From the IMG/VR virus record IMGVR_UViG_3300009183_000070, positions 16,050 to 80,049 of that record: a stretch of DNA of 64,000 nucleotides. One strand, 5' to 3'. This document shows positions 51,570 to 59,523 of this stretch, one piece after another. Below the pieces are notes generated by a model that did no database searches, was not told where the DNA came from, and was given only the letters and a program-made list of their open reading frames with translations. Positions within the stretch are counted from its first letter, which is position 1. Each line of letters opens with the position of its first letter. Both the position numbers and the translations under genes were made by a program. The stretch is from a virus.

Positions 51570-52427
51570 ATGTTAAATTTCAAAAAATGGATTGAATTTT
51601 TTGAGTCATCTTTGACTAATGAGTTATCAATTGAAGATGCCGTAAATGCATTTGTTGAACCAAGACCAGAATATGAATTGACAGCATCTACACTTATCGA
51701 TGCAAACTTGTGTCCAAACAATAAGTCATTTATTTATCTCAGTTCAAAAGACAAAATCTATGTTGGACAAAATGGCGAATATCACAGAGAAATAATCGCA
51801 AGAGAAAAAACAATAGATCCCATCTTGGCATCGGAGCTTCAAAGATCTTACGAGACATCATATGGAGGAGAATCTTATACTGCGCCAGAAAACGCTGTTG
51901 GTAGGATTGGCTATGGAGTCAATTATGATAGACTTAAAAAAATATTACCACTTGCAAATATCAAAGGTTTTTTGAGCAATGAAAAAGAAATTAGTGATGG
52001 AGAAGCAGCAATGCATATTTTTATGCCAACATCATTTCCTATCAAAAAATTGTTCAGCGAAATTGATGTCATAGCAATTTATTCTGGAGTCAAAACCCCA
52101 ATTTCTGTTGCTGCAAGAGCAGTGCAATTATTGATGGAGAATTCATCATATTCGCCAAGAAATATAGACAATACAATAGTCATGTATGACAATAAGGCCC
52201 ATTTTGGCAAAGAATTCATTACTCACGCATCTTCTCCATCCAGCGAAGAAGAACAATTAGATAAAAAAGAAGAACCTAAAATTACAACTCAGCAATCAAA
52301 AGAAAGAAGTCGTAGATTTATTCCCAAGCCTCAAACAATAAGACAGGCAGCTTATCAAGCTGGTATTCCAATGGGTGATTGGACAAACTACCCCTACATT
52401 TTTAGAGGAAATAATTATAATGGATAA
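51570..52427 (+). CDS. Capsid-targeted-type family protein, paralog 3
   Basis: 285 residues. Leader MLNFKKWIEFFESSLTNE. Body TASTLIDANLCPNNKSFIYLS and VGRIGYGVNYDRLKKILP as in the others; linker and C-terminus copy those of paralog 2, with TIRQAA for TMRQAA and a new end YPYIFRGNNYNG. CTAAATA box 4 nt before the ATG, no Shine-Dalgarno. Its end overlaps the next gene by 8 nt. Confidence 0.65.
   Translation: MLNFKKWIEFFESSLTNELSIEDAVNAFVEPRPEYELTASTLIDANLCPNNKSFIYLSSKDKIYVGQNGEYHREIIAREKTIDPILASELQRSYETSYGGESYTAPENAVGRIGYGVNYDRLKKILPLANIKGFLSNEKEISDGEAAMHIFMPTSFPIKKLFSEIDVIAIYSGVKTPISVAARAVQLLMENSSYSPRNIDNTIVMYDNKAHFGKEFITHASSPSSEEEQLDKKEEPKITTQQSKERSRRFIPKPQTIRQAAYQAGIPMGDWTNYPYIFRGNNYNG
52223..52384 (+). 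repeat. 3'-terminal gene repeat, copy 3
   Basis: Third copy of the unit at 51367-51528 and (partly) 50593-50706. Confidence 0.85.
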
Positions 52428-54180
52428 GGTTAATTTTTCAGAATGGCTTGAACTTCGTGAAGAAAAAGATGCCTGTTACCATAAGGTAAAAAGACGATAC
52501 AAAGTATGGCCATCAGCCTACGCCTGTGTTCCTACAAAAACTTCAAAAGCACTTACAAAAGAAGGCTGGAAGCATTACGAAGAATTAAGTGTAGGAGATG
52601 AAATACTTACATACAGTATGGCAAAGGATTCCTTAGAATTTCAACCAATTAAAAATTTGTATTCTTATCAAGACGCTGAAACATATGTAGTTCAAAATGG
52701 CAATAAAGGTTTGAAGTTTGAGTGTACTCCAAATCATAAGTGGGTTGTTAAATATAATTCATGCAAAGAGAATATAGGAACAAAAAAATACACAGATTTA
52801 GTTAATGATATGAGGCTTGTCACAACTGAAGAGTTATTGGCAGACTCTGAAAGCAATGGAAAATTAGTAATAAGTTCAAATTATAGTGACGATAATATTG
52901 TAGAATTAGAAAATTTCAATCTTATTGAGGAAAGAAAAGCTGATGTGTGGTGTCCTGAGACAGATAATGGCACTTGGTTAATGATGCAAGAAAATGATGG
53001 ACATGAAATTATAACAATTACTGGAAACTCAGGCGCACTTGTCCGTTGTCGAAAAGTTGGAGCAAAGAATTGGGGAATATCTGAAAATGTTGATAAAATA
53101 GCAATCAGATATTTTCATGAAGATGGTCGTGGATTAATGAACAATTCATCTTTGAATTATGAAAAATTAGATGATGAAGAATATTCCGATGTAGAAGATG
53201 AGTATCTAGGATTAAGTCAACCACCATCAGACTTACACAATAAAAAAATAGTTTTTGCATTTACGCCTGAAGGCGAACAAAAACACAATAGACTAATCGA
53301 ACTCTTATCTAAAGCATCAAAAAAAGGTGTTCGTCGTGAAGTCTTAGATTTATCAGATTATCAAATAGAGTGGCAAAGTGGAGATGGTCAACTGGGATTA
53401 AAAAAATTAAGAAATCAAAGAGATGAATTTCATGAAGGAACTTTTGATTTAGAAAAAGAGAGAGGTCTTCGTGGTTGGTTTGATCGCAACAAAGGAAAAG
53501 GATGGATTGATTGCAAAGCCAGTAAAAAAGGACATCTGGTGCCATGCGGCAGAAAAAAAGCAGGAAAAGGCACTGAACGAAAATATCCTGCTTGTAGACC
53601 AACATTAAGTGCCTGCAACAAATCGAAACATAAAAAGAAAACTACTAAGGCAATAAGTTGGAAAACCAAAAGTGAATCTAGATTGGATGAATTAAATTGG
53701 AAATCATTGCTTGCTAGTAGTGCATTGTTAGCTGGAGCGGGAAATGCAGGAGCCGCAGATCCAATTCATCATTTCAGTGGAGAAGAATTAGTCCCAATAG
53801 GACAATCAGAAAAAAAACTTGAAACAGATGAGCGTTTCATAAAAAGTTGGACAATGATCAAAGAAACAATAACAAATAAAATAAAAAAAAATCCAAACAT
53901 AAGATTTTTACATATTGAGGTTATTTTAGAACATCATCAAGGAAAAAAAACTGCTGTAGTTAGTCTTTCTGCCGAAATACAGGCAGAAGATGAACAATTG
54001 GCAAAACAAATTCTGATCAGAGAAGTCACTAGATCAGCAGCAGAAGTTGGGCTTCAAGGAGAAGCAATAAGAGGACTAAAGAAAATTTTCGTAAATTCTA
54101 GCATGAGCAATGAAAGCATGGGTTCAATATTCAAATTGAAACTTATTATCACACCACAAACTGCATTTTGGAGGGCATAA
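52420..54180 (+). CDS. Leader-type virion protein interrupted by a second intein
   Basis: 586 residues from ATG 52420 (AGAGGAAA upstream). Leader MDKVNFSEWLELREEKDA (F-S-E-W, then L-R-E). YHKVKRRYKVWPSAYA and, after the intein, SGALVRCRKVGAKNWG join into the phage motif KVWPSAYASGALV-CRK. Further on, WIDCKASKKGHLVPCGRKKAGK and KYPACRPTLSAC form the second Cys/Lys-rich motif of that protein type. A region near residue 440 looks like a short hydrophobic segment (LLASSALLAGAGNAGAADP). Removing the intein leaves about 418 residues. Probable basic, DNA-contacting virion protein. Confidence 0.7.
   Translation: MDKVNFSEWLELREEKDACYHKVKRRYKVWPSAYACVPTKTSKALTKEGWKHYEELSVGDEILTYSMAKDSLEFQPIKNLYSYQDAETYVVQNGNKGLKFECTPNHKWVVKYNSCKENIGTKKYTDLVNDMRLVTTEELLADSESNGKLVISSNYSDDNIVELENFNLIEERKADVWCPETDNGTWLMMQENDGHEIITITGNSGALVRCRKVGAKNWGISENVDKIAIRYFHEDGRGLMNNSSLNYEKLDDEEYSDVEDEYLGLSQPPSDLHNKKIVFAFTPEGEQKHNRLIELLSKASKKGVRREVLDLSDYQIEWQSGDGQLGLKKLRNQRDEFHEGTFDLEKERGLRGWFDRNKGKGWIDCKASKKGHLVPCGRKKAGKGTERKYPACRPTLSACNKSKHKKKTTKAISWKTKSESRLDELNWKSLLASSALLAGAGNAGAADPIHHFSGEELVPIGQSEKKLETDERFIKSWTMIKETITNKIKKNPNIRFLHIEVILEHHQGKKTAVVSLSAEIQAEDEQLAKQILIREVTRSAAEVGLQGEAIRGLKKIFVNSSMSNESMGSIFKLKLIITPQTAFWRA
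52525..53028 (+). mobile_element. Mini-intein (168 residues), Cys1, Gly-Asn end
   Basis: Inserted between AYA and SGALV, which together make the conserved SAYASGALV. Block A starts CVPTKTSKALTKEGWKHYEE, block B is LKFECTPNHKW (T-x-x-H), block F is VWCPETDNGTWLMMQ and the end is ITITGN followed by Ser. The penultimate residue is Gly, not His. Trp after the block B His and Cys in block F are also present, as in class 3 inteins, although residue 1 is Cys. There is no LAGLIDADG or other endonuclease, so it cannot home on its own. Confidence 0.85.
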
Positions 54181-54545
54181 TGAACAATTATTATGAATGG
54201 ATGAATTCCATAACACACTTTTTTGAAAATCAAGAAAATTATGGGTCTTCATGGGGAGAGATCGAAAATTTTCTAAAAAGAAGCACATGCAATGAAAAAA
54301 GAGTTCACGGTTTTTGTAGCCACCCAAGATGTGATAAGGCTCAAAATTTGATGGACACCGCAAGTGATGGTTCAGCCATGTCGCCAAATGACATGGAGAG
54401 AATTCAAAAATTTATTCATGAAAAATCTTGTTTTTCGATGAGAAAAGAAGGAATGTGTTTTCATCCTGCTTGTCGCACAAATCAAAGACACGCTGAATGG
54501 ATTCAGGATCAAATCAATCAAAATTACGGAAGCGAAGCGATCTAG
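54180..54545 (+). CDS. Cys/His-rich zinc-knuckle-like protein
   Basis: 121 residues from ATG 54180 (GGAGGG upstream; overlaps the previous stop, TAATG). Two matching units STCNEKRVHGFCSHPRC (about 39-55) and KSCFSMRKEGMCFHPAC (about 84-100), each C-x7/8-C-x-H-P-x-C, look like two zinc knuckles. The rest is helical. Role unknown; RNA or protein binding is plausible. MNNYYEWMNSI may be a weak form of the leader motif. Confidence 0.6.
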   Translation: MNNYYEWMNSITHFFENQENYGSSWGEIENFLKRSTCNEKRVHGFCSHPRCDKAQNLMDTASDGSAMSPNDMERIQKFIHEKSCFSMRKEGMCFHPACRTNQRHAEWIQDQINQNYGSEAI

Positions 54546-54547
54546 TC

Positions 54548-54763
54548 TTATTTTTTTGGATGATCTATTTCAATCATGCATTCTTTTCCTCCTTCCACAA
54601 AAGGCCAAGGATCGTGAATGCAGCTTGTTATTTCAACCGACTTGTCTGCAATCCAATCATTCATCTTTGGATCAAAATCTGGCATCTTAGGATGCCAGAC
54701 TAATCTTCCTTTAAGGCCTTTGGTTATGTAACCGGGATAAAGGAAAATGGTTGTTGGCTTCAT
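54548..54763 (-). CDS. Small hypothetical protein
   Basis: 71 residues. TIFLYPGYITKGLKGRLVWHPKMP and SVEITSCIHDPWPFVEGG look like a compact beta protein. GGGG lies upstream of the ATG. Not recognised. 2-nt gap to the convergent zinc-knuckle gene. Confidence 0.55.
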   Translation of the reverse strand: MKPTTIFLYPGYITKGLKGRLVWHPKMPDFDPKMNDWIADKSVEITSCIHDPWPFVEGGKECMIEIDHPKK

Positions 54764-54898
54764 CTTGTTTCCCCAAGGCTCTTCTTGTTTCGATTCAATT
54801 TAATGTTTTTATTACCGATAGTCAAGTATTTGATCGAGAATAGTCGATCAAAATAATAAATAGAATTGGCAGCAAAACAATTTTAAGCAAGGAGGCTT

Positions 54899-55063
54899 AT
54901 GTTTATTGTCTTATCTTTGATATCCATGTTTTTTGTTTTCATAGGTTTCTCTTTGATTATCGTGTCACTTTTCATGATATTCAGTCAAGAATATCCCGAA
55001 GACTGCAATAAATTAAATTCTATGCACATCCGCATGATTATAAGGATTTTGAGAAAAAAGTAG
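54899..55063 (+). CDS. Small membrane protein (54 residues)
   Basis: ATG 54899 with AAGGAGG upstream and a TAATAAATAG box at about 54852. FIVLSLISMFFVFIGFSLIIVSLFMIF is one long helix (or two), then a basic tail (HIRMIIRILRKK). Ends 3 nt from a convergent gene. Role unknown. Confidence 0.55.
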   Translation: MFIVLSLISMFFVFIGFSLIIVSLFMIFSQEYPEDCNKLNSMHIRMIIRILRKK

Positions 55064-55066
55064 AGA

Positions 55067-55324
55067 TTAAAAACTTTGTAAGAATATGGGGGTGTTAGGC
55101 CCCATCCAAGAACCACTAACATTAAATTCAAAAAATTCCTCTGCCTCTTCAAGATTCATTTCACGACAGAGGATTTCTATACATTTCTCTCTGTCGTAGA
55201 TGGCAAGTGCTGGTTGGCTTATTCTTCTTCCGATTCCAATTAAAGCTTCATCATATCCATCTGCCAGTAAGGCATCTGGATTTTCATCAATAAGTTGTTC
55301 TTTGATTGCTTCGCATGAACGCAT
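55067..55324 (-). CDS. Conserved phage hypothetical protein
   Basis: 85 residues (GAGGG upstream). PDALLADGYDEALIGIGRR, ALAIYDREKCIEIL, EEAEEFFEFNVSGSWMG: I recognise this small acidic alpha protein as very widespread in phages and bacteria under no known function. Length is normal. Confidence 0.8.
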   Translation of the reverse strand: MRSCEAIKEQLIDENPDALLADGYDEALIGIGRRISQPALAIYDREKCIEILCREMNLEEAEEFFEFNVSGSWMGPNTPIFLQSF

Positions 55325-55390
55325 CGCATTCCCTCGTGTTGCTCATAATCTCTTTTGGCAATCATAAAGCAAAAAAGGTGAAAATCAATT

Positions 55391-55427
55391 ACAAAAAATA
55401 ACCGCCAGAGCAAAATACTCTGGCGGT
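55391..55427 (-). terminator. Rho-independent terminator (minus strand)
   Basis: Perfect ACCGCCAGAG/CTCTGGCGGT stem, 7-nt loop; on the minus strand it is followed by a T-rich tract. Ends the HEAT-like gene at 55459. Confidence 0.85.
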
Positions 55428-55458
55428 TCAAGTTTTAATTTCTTTTTAGGAAATAAAA

Positions 55459-56181
55459 TTAGTTGGTTTCATCGGGTACAGTTATGGTATTGATTCTCTT
55501 TACCTTGAAGCCGGGAATAGAGTCATCAATTGTTTCAACAGTCACTTGTCTAGTCCGCACAGGAGGCTTGCTAGATTCAGTTTGTGAATTGCTTTTTGGG
55601 CGATTCACGATTGCCTTCACCTCAACAACCCCACTCTTGTTGTTGCTCTTGGGGGGCACACGACGACGAACGCTTTCGTAATCATCATCTGCACCTTCAT
55701 TTGGAGAAGAAGGTGAGTTTGGAAGTCTGTTCTTGGCGTAAAAAATACGCCACAAGTTAGCCGAATCAGACTTGTGGGCAGGGTTGGAATTAGGATAAGG
55801 TCCGAAATCAACACGCCTATTAAGTTGCACTACAGCGATATAAGTCAAAGCTTCACGGGCTGCTTGAGAGACGAGAGGATCGGTGTCCTCCAGAAGCATG
55901 AAAAGTGTTTCATCAGGCTTATAAGCCATTCCTGCTGCAAAGGCAGCGGCAACCCTGTGAGTAGTATCTCCAGAAGTAATGGCTGGCATCAGCATGTCCG
56001 TATTGCTACGGAGATTACGGGCCAATCCAGTTGCGTGAAGCCTCATCTGAGTAATGCTTTCAGGCGTATTAAAATAGCTCGTTCTCGATGGAGAACAATT
56101 TCCACTTTGGCATCCCACCGCTTGACACATTGCATCAAGACCGTTTTGTCCACCCACGAAAAGCAATGTCATTAACAACAT
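55459..56181 (-). CDS. Exported HEAT-repeat-like protein
   Basis: 240 residues (AAGGAG upstream). MLLMTLLFVGGQNGLDA could be a short signal sequence. RVAAAFAAGMAYKPDETLFMLLED and SQAAREALTYIAVVQLNRR are two HEAT-like helical pairs (with D-P-L-V turn). The C-terminal 100 residues are a Pro/Ser/Lys-rich tail. Planctomycetes use many exported HEAT proteins and the codon use appears more GC-rich than around it, so host origin is likely. Role unknown. Confidence 0.6.
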   Translation of the reverse strand: MLLMTLLFVGGQNGLDAMCQAVGCQSGNCSPSRTSYFNTPESITQMRLHATGLARNLRSNTDMLMPAITSGDTTHRVAAAFAAGMAYKPDETLFMLLEDTDPLVSQAAREALTYIAVVQLNRRVDFGPYPNSNPAHKSDSANLWRIFYAKNRLPNSPSSPNEGADDDYESVRRRVPPKSNNKSGVVEVKAIVNRPKSNSQTESSKPPVRTRQVTVETIDDSIPGFKVKRINTITVPDETN

Positions 56182-56204
56182 TTGTTGAACTCCTTGTTTT
56201 ATGC

Positions 56205-56214
56205 CGCCAATTTT
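56205..56214 (-). promoter_or_regulatory. CCGTCA/TGGCGG hairpin before the HEAT-like gene
   Basis: On the minus strand CCGTCAAAAATTGGCGG can fold with six pairs (one G-T) just before AAGGAG; a relative of the other CCGTC hairpins. Boundaries approximate. Confidence 0.4.
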
Positions 56215-56224
56215 TGACGGAATA

Positions 56225-56259
56225 CTAAAAAACTGTGGCGAATAAATATCGCCACAGTT
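56225..56259 (-). terminator. Rho-independent terminator (minus strand)
   Basis: Stem AACTGTGGCG/CGCCACAGTT, followed by TTTTTTAG on the minus strand. It lies after the 56402-57967 gene and before the HEAT-like gene. The 56260-56401 remainder shows no gene. Confidence 0.85.
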
Positions 56260-56401
56260 AAACTAATCTGTTTACTTGTTTTTGTAAAGTGTTGAACTAC
56301 AAGGGCCTTTCTTGAAAACTAAACCAAACTTTCTATTTGTTGATATCTTGTGATAGAAAATTAAACATATTTTGTTTTTATTGTCAAGAAAATTATTTAA
56401 T

Positions 56402-57967
56402 TCAAGACATGCCTAAAAGATTCTTGGCTTTAGCTTTCACTTCTTCGGCTATTTTCTGACCTGCATCGCTTTTAGCAAGTAGATCAACAACTTGGGAAAA
56501 GTAAAAATAGACTAGAGAAACAAACTTGAATTTACCAGCTATTTCAAGGAAATCTGTGAATCCTGCTCCGTATGCCGTCAGGCCAGCAACTGTAGGACCA
56601 AGTATCGGATTTTTGATTGTGTGCTTTGCCATTACAAGCATTGTTCCAAGTATCTTATTCAAAGATTCCAATTTCAACTTGTCCCTATCACCAGATCCAA
56701 TTCCCTTTATTATTTCGTAAATCGCCAATGCTGCGGCGATTTTCTTACCAGTCAATTCAATCATCTTTGAATAACCAAACAAGAAATCAGCGCCCTTAAT
56801 TGTTTTGCTTATTGTTGGATTTTTAGTGGCAAGATCGTAAACATTTGATATTTGAAGGTTTGAAAACATATCTCCAATTACATCATGCAAAGAATCAACA
56901 TCTGAAAACATATGATGAGCAGCATCTGCATAACTATGTTCCATAGCCTTGATTCGAGGAGTTCTCCAATCGCCAGATTGTGTTATCGCAGTTAAGTGGC
57001 CAAGGCTGACCCCTGTTCCAATAGTAGTTGGATCAATGATCCCCATATGTTCTTTTTCCTTGCCTATCATCTTCAATAAGTTTTTCTTAGGTCTGTATGG
57101 ATTAATTTTGAACTCTTGATTGTTCACACTAAGAACGATCTCATCGCCACTACCAGACTTAACTATTTTGTTGCCAACAATTTGGCACCAGTCATTCCAA
57201 AGAACCTTTGAAATATCATCGCCATACAAATCTTGCAAAGTATCCAAGAATGCTGCATAGCCTCTCATTCCTACATTGCTGTCTTTTGCGACAACATCAA
57301 GAATTGGGTTTCCTTCTTTGTCCAAAACAACTTTCTTATTTTTTTTCCTCTTTTGCAAAGTAAATCCAGATTTTTTTTCTTTTGCTTTAATGTCTGCTCT
57401 TAACATTGTGTCATATGCTCTGGTATTCACAGAATCGATACAACCGAATTTACCAACTATCAATTGTGTTGCGAAAGCAGCCTTTGTAATTCCCAATCCC
57501 TCCACATTTTGGTAAATGTACTTCCATATTTCAAATTCAGATGAAGTGCTAAGTGATGTGGTTTCACCTTTCATGAGTCGCATGATATTGCTAAAAATGG
57601 AATTTTTATTTTTCCACAAATCAGCGATATAGAAAGCTTGATTTGGTCTTTTTTTGTTTGCGCCTATCATGTTTGCATATTTGTGGAAAGGCTGTAATTT
57701 ATAATTCCAATTGTCGGTCCTTACTGCATCTTCAAAAATCCATTTCAAGAATTCAGGGAATGTTTGCCTTACAATCTGCCACTCTTTCTGAATTGTATAA
57801 AACACGAAAGCAAACACGATGAACATGTTCGTAGAATTGCTTTTTGCAAATTCATTTATTTGTGGGTTATGCAAGCAAAAACCGCTTACTTCTGAATCTC
57901 TTTTTTGACCTAAAGTGATTAAAGTATCTTCTTCGGCAATTAGCCAATCTTTGAAATTAATGTTCAT
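56402..57967 (-). CDS. Large leader-type virion protein with HhH-like segment
   Basis: 521 residues. Leader MNINFKDWLIAEEDT contains F-K-x-W and I-A-E, a gp21-like site. Around residue 155, YIYQNVEGLGITKAAFATQLI and FGCIDSVNTRAY resemble a phage helix-hairpin-helix segment (G-L-G-x-x-K-A, then C-x-D). A charged KEKKSGFTLQKRKKNKKV part follows. The last 130 residues are hydrophobic helices (MLVMAKHTIKNPILGPTVAGL). It starts on the stop codon of the exostosin gene. Probably a head protein with DNA contact; inference. Confidence 0.6.
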   Translation of the reverse strand: MNINFKDWLIAEEDTLITLGQKRDSEVSGFCLHNPQINEFAKSNSTNMFIVFAFVFYTIQKEWQIVRQTFPEFLKWIFEDAVRTDNWNYKLQPFHKYANMIGANKKRPNQAFYIADLWKNKNSIFSNIMRLMKGETTSLSTSSEFEIWKYIYQNVEGLGITKAAFATQLIVGKFGCIDSVNTRAYDTMLRADIKAKEKKSGFTLQKRKKNKKVVLDKEGNPILDVVAKDSNVGMRGYAAFLDTLQDLYGDDISKVLWNDWCQIVGNKIVKSGSGDEIVLSVNNQEFKINPYRPKKNLLKMIGKEKEHMGIIDPTTIGTGVSLGHLTAITQSGDWRTPRIKAMEHSYADAAHHMFSDVDSLHDVIGDMFSNLQISNVYDLATKNPTISKTIKGADFLFGYSKMIELTGKKIAAALAIYEIIKGIGSGDRDKLKLESLNKILGTMLVMAKHTIKNPILGPTVAGLTAYGAGFTDFLEIAGKFKFVSLVYFYFSQVVDLLAKSDAGQKIAEEVKAKAKNLLGMS

Positions 57968-58890
57968 GAAATATTTAGCGATTCTTTTAGAAAATTATGG
58001 AAATTTTCAGGACAAAACCATTTTTCCCATGTTTGTCTTGCAGCTATTGAAGCTTGTATCAAATTCCTTTTTTCTTTGAATTCATATATTTTCTGAGGTA
58101 TTGAATCTATTTCGCTTTCTTTTACTCTTAAAACAAATTCGTCGTAATTAATTTTATGCTCAATCGGTAGTTTTGTTTCATCAGAGATTAAAATAGGAAT
58201 CCTGCCAGAAGCGATTGTTTCAAAAAATCTTACAGATGACATCCCAAACCCTTTTGGGCATAGAACGAATTTGCTCATTTGTATCAAGCCGATATAATTT
58301 CTTTCTATTTCTTCTGTTTCTCTTCCCATAAATTTTTCAAACCAATAGCGTTTATTTATCACGACATTTTTCAAGCCAGAAACAGAATTGGCAGCTTTTT
58401 TCCTGATTTCATTGCAAAAGTATCCTTGAAAAGAAACATCGTAGTGGGCAAGGTCTATAGAAGAAATTAATTTCGGCACTTCAACAATTGGCTGATAATA
58501 CAAACACTTGTTTTTACTTGATTTGTTTACAGAAAAGGCAAAGACAATTGAATTTTCTAATGTTTTGATTGGTCTTGTTTCATCAGATCCAACAAAAAAT
58601 ATGTGCTTCTCGGGTTTGTGTTTGAAAAAAGCCAGATTTTCAGACAAGTGATTAAAAAGTTCTTTTTCGTCTTTTAGATGATGTGTGTGGATTATTAAAT
58701 AAGGCACAAGGAAATAATCACATTCAGATGGACTGTAGTTGGGTATTGAACTAATTTTTCCTATGTGGTGATAAGAATTGTTGAGTTTTGGCTTTTTTCC
58801 AATGTTTTTTTCATCAAATGGAGTGCAACACCATTCAGAGTTGTGGGTTCTTTCATTTAGGGATAAGCGATCATAGACATGAAATTTCAT
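57964..58890 (-). CDS. Exostosin-family (GT47-like) glycosyltransferase
   Basis: 308 residues. DYFLVPYLIIHTHHLKDEK, HIFFVGSDETRPI and, near 210-260, FVLCPKGFGMSSVRFFETIASG and RIPILISDETKLPIEHKINYDEF match the exostosin domain (F-x-L-C-P-x-G, R-x-F-E-x-I-x-x-G-x-I-P-I-x). Such enzymes build beta-linked glycan chains. TATAAT on the minus strand (58901-58896) ends 5 nt before the ATG, with no Shine-Dalgarno. Overlaps the next gene by 4 nt. Confidence 0.85.
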   Translation of the reverse strand: MKFHVYDRLSLNERTHNSEWCCTPFDEKNIGKKPKLNNSYHHIGKISSIPNYSPSECDYFLVPYLIIHTHHLKDEKELFNHLSENLAFFKHKPEKHIFFVGSDETRPIKTLENSIVFAFSVNKSSKNKCLYYQPIVEVPKLISSIDLAHYDVSFQGYFCNEIRKKAANSVSGLKNVVINKRYWFEKFMGRETEEIERNYIGLIQMSKFVLCPKGFGMSSVRFFETIASGRIPILISDETKLPIEHKINYDEFVLRVKESEIDSIPQKIYEFKEKRNLIQASIAARQTWEKWFCPENFHNFLKESLNIS

Positions 58891-58913
58891 GTCTTATTAT
58901 AGTATGTTGACAT

Positions 58914-59070
58914 GCTAGATGACGGCGCAGGCATCGAGGCCGTAATCCTGCCTCGATTGTGTTGGTATGGTCATCTCAGGCAAGGAGCAGCCCTCAACAA
59001 CGACCATCGTGTTAGATACAAGGGCCAATGGACAAAACCCATGATCTCAACCCGCACTCTGTCATCTAGC
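58914..59070 (+). ncRNA. Structured RNA candidate, 157 nt
   Basis: GCTAGATGAC (58914-58923) pairs with GTCATCTAGC (59061-59070), closing the whole element. Inside are ATCGAGGC/GCCTCGAT and ATGGTC/GACCAT pairs. It is clearly GC-richer than its surroundings and contains no frame. TATAGT lies upstream at 58898-58903 and TTTT follows the 3' arm, so I place it on the plus strand (minus also possible). No family recognised. Confidence 0.5.
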
Positions 59071-59107
59071 TTTTAAGAAGCTACTATGATTTGCTATTGG
59101 AATAAAG

Positions 59108-59135
59108 AAAAACCCCTTCATTTCTGAAGGGGTTT
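59108..59135 (-). terminator. Terminator after tRNA-Ile (minus strand)
   Basis: AAACCCCTTCA/TGAAGGGGTTT stem; on the minus strand it is followed by TTTTTCTTT, directly after the tRNA 3' end. Confidence 0.9.
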
Positions 59136-59137
59136 AT

Positions 59138-59437
59138 GGGATCGGTGGGGATTGCACCCACGACCTAAGCGTTATCATACCACTTCGGCTTTCGCCGCCA
59201 TCTTGCGATGTTCGTGGTCTGGACTATGTCACAACCATGCCTTGCGGTTTAGGTCCACCCCCCATAGTCTCTACACACGCCAGACGATTTCTCGTCCGCT
59301 TGGCTCGGCGTTGCCACGGGATTGATCCCAGAGGTTTCACCGAATTCGGGGCGATCCGATAGGCAGTTTCCCAACCTATCGCTCATAAGGTCTGAAGACC
59401 ATTCAAGCACTCCGCTCTCCTACTGAGCTACGATCCC
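59138..59437 (-). tRNA. tRNA-Ile(UAU) interrupted by a group I intron
   Basis: On the minus strand exon 1 (59437-59405) and exon 2 (59175-59138) join to a full cloverleaf: acceptor GGGATCG/CGATCCC, D stem GCTC/GAGC, anticodon stem GAGTG/CGCTT, T stem GTGGG/CCCAC. With the 5' site after U and an intron ending in G, the loop reads CTTATAA, anticodon TAT. If the ends were shifted, GAT would result; both are Ile. CCA not encoded. It would read AUA, frequent in this AT-rich genome. Confidence 0.85.
59176..59404 (-). mobile_element. Group IC3-like self-splicing intron in tRNA-Ile
   Basis: 229 nt on the minus strand between U34 and A35. Core elements: GGTGAAACC, TGGCAACGCCGAGCCAAGC, GTGTAGAGACTATGGGG and GACATAGTCC (P7 pair GACTA/TAGTC). 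The first 10 nt can form P1 with the exon CTT pairing to GAG with a U-G at the splice site. The layout is close to the Azoarcus tRNA-Ile intron as I remember it. No endonuclease gene is inside. Confidence 0.88.
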
Positions 59438-59523
59438 AATAGTCAATCCAGAGCAGATTGAATTGACTACAACCCTATTATTGTTGCTCCAAAACAAAAG
59501 TCAAGCGAGATTATATATAAATC

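Noticed and set aside
54120-54180. Frameshift joining 52420-54180 to the zinc-knuckle protein
   Set aside because: TAATG overlap with its own GGAGGG site explains the arrangement.
58970-59010. AAGGAGCAGCCC resembles the SRP RNA apical region
   Set aside because: The tetraloop stem of SRP RNA is missing and the overall layout (157 nt with a long closing stem) differs.
59138-59437. tRNA-Ile(GAU) as the spliced product
   Set aside because: It needs an intron that does not end in G and a splice site without the U-G pair; UAU fits both rules.
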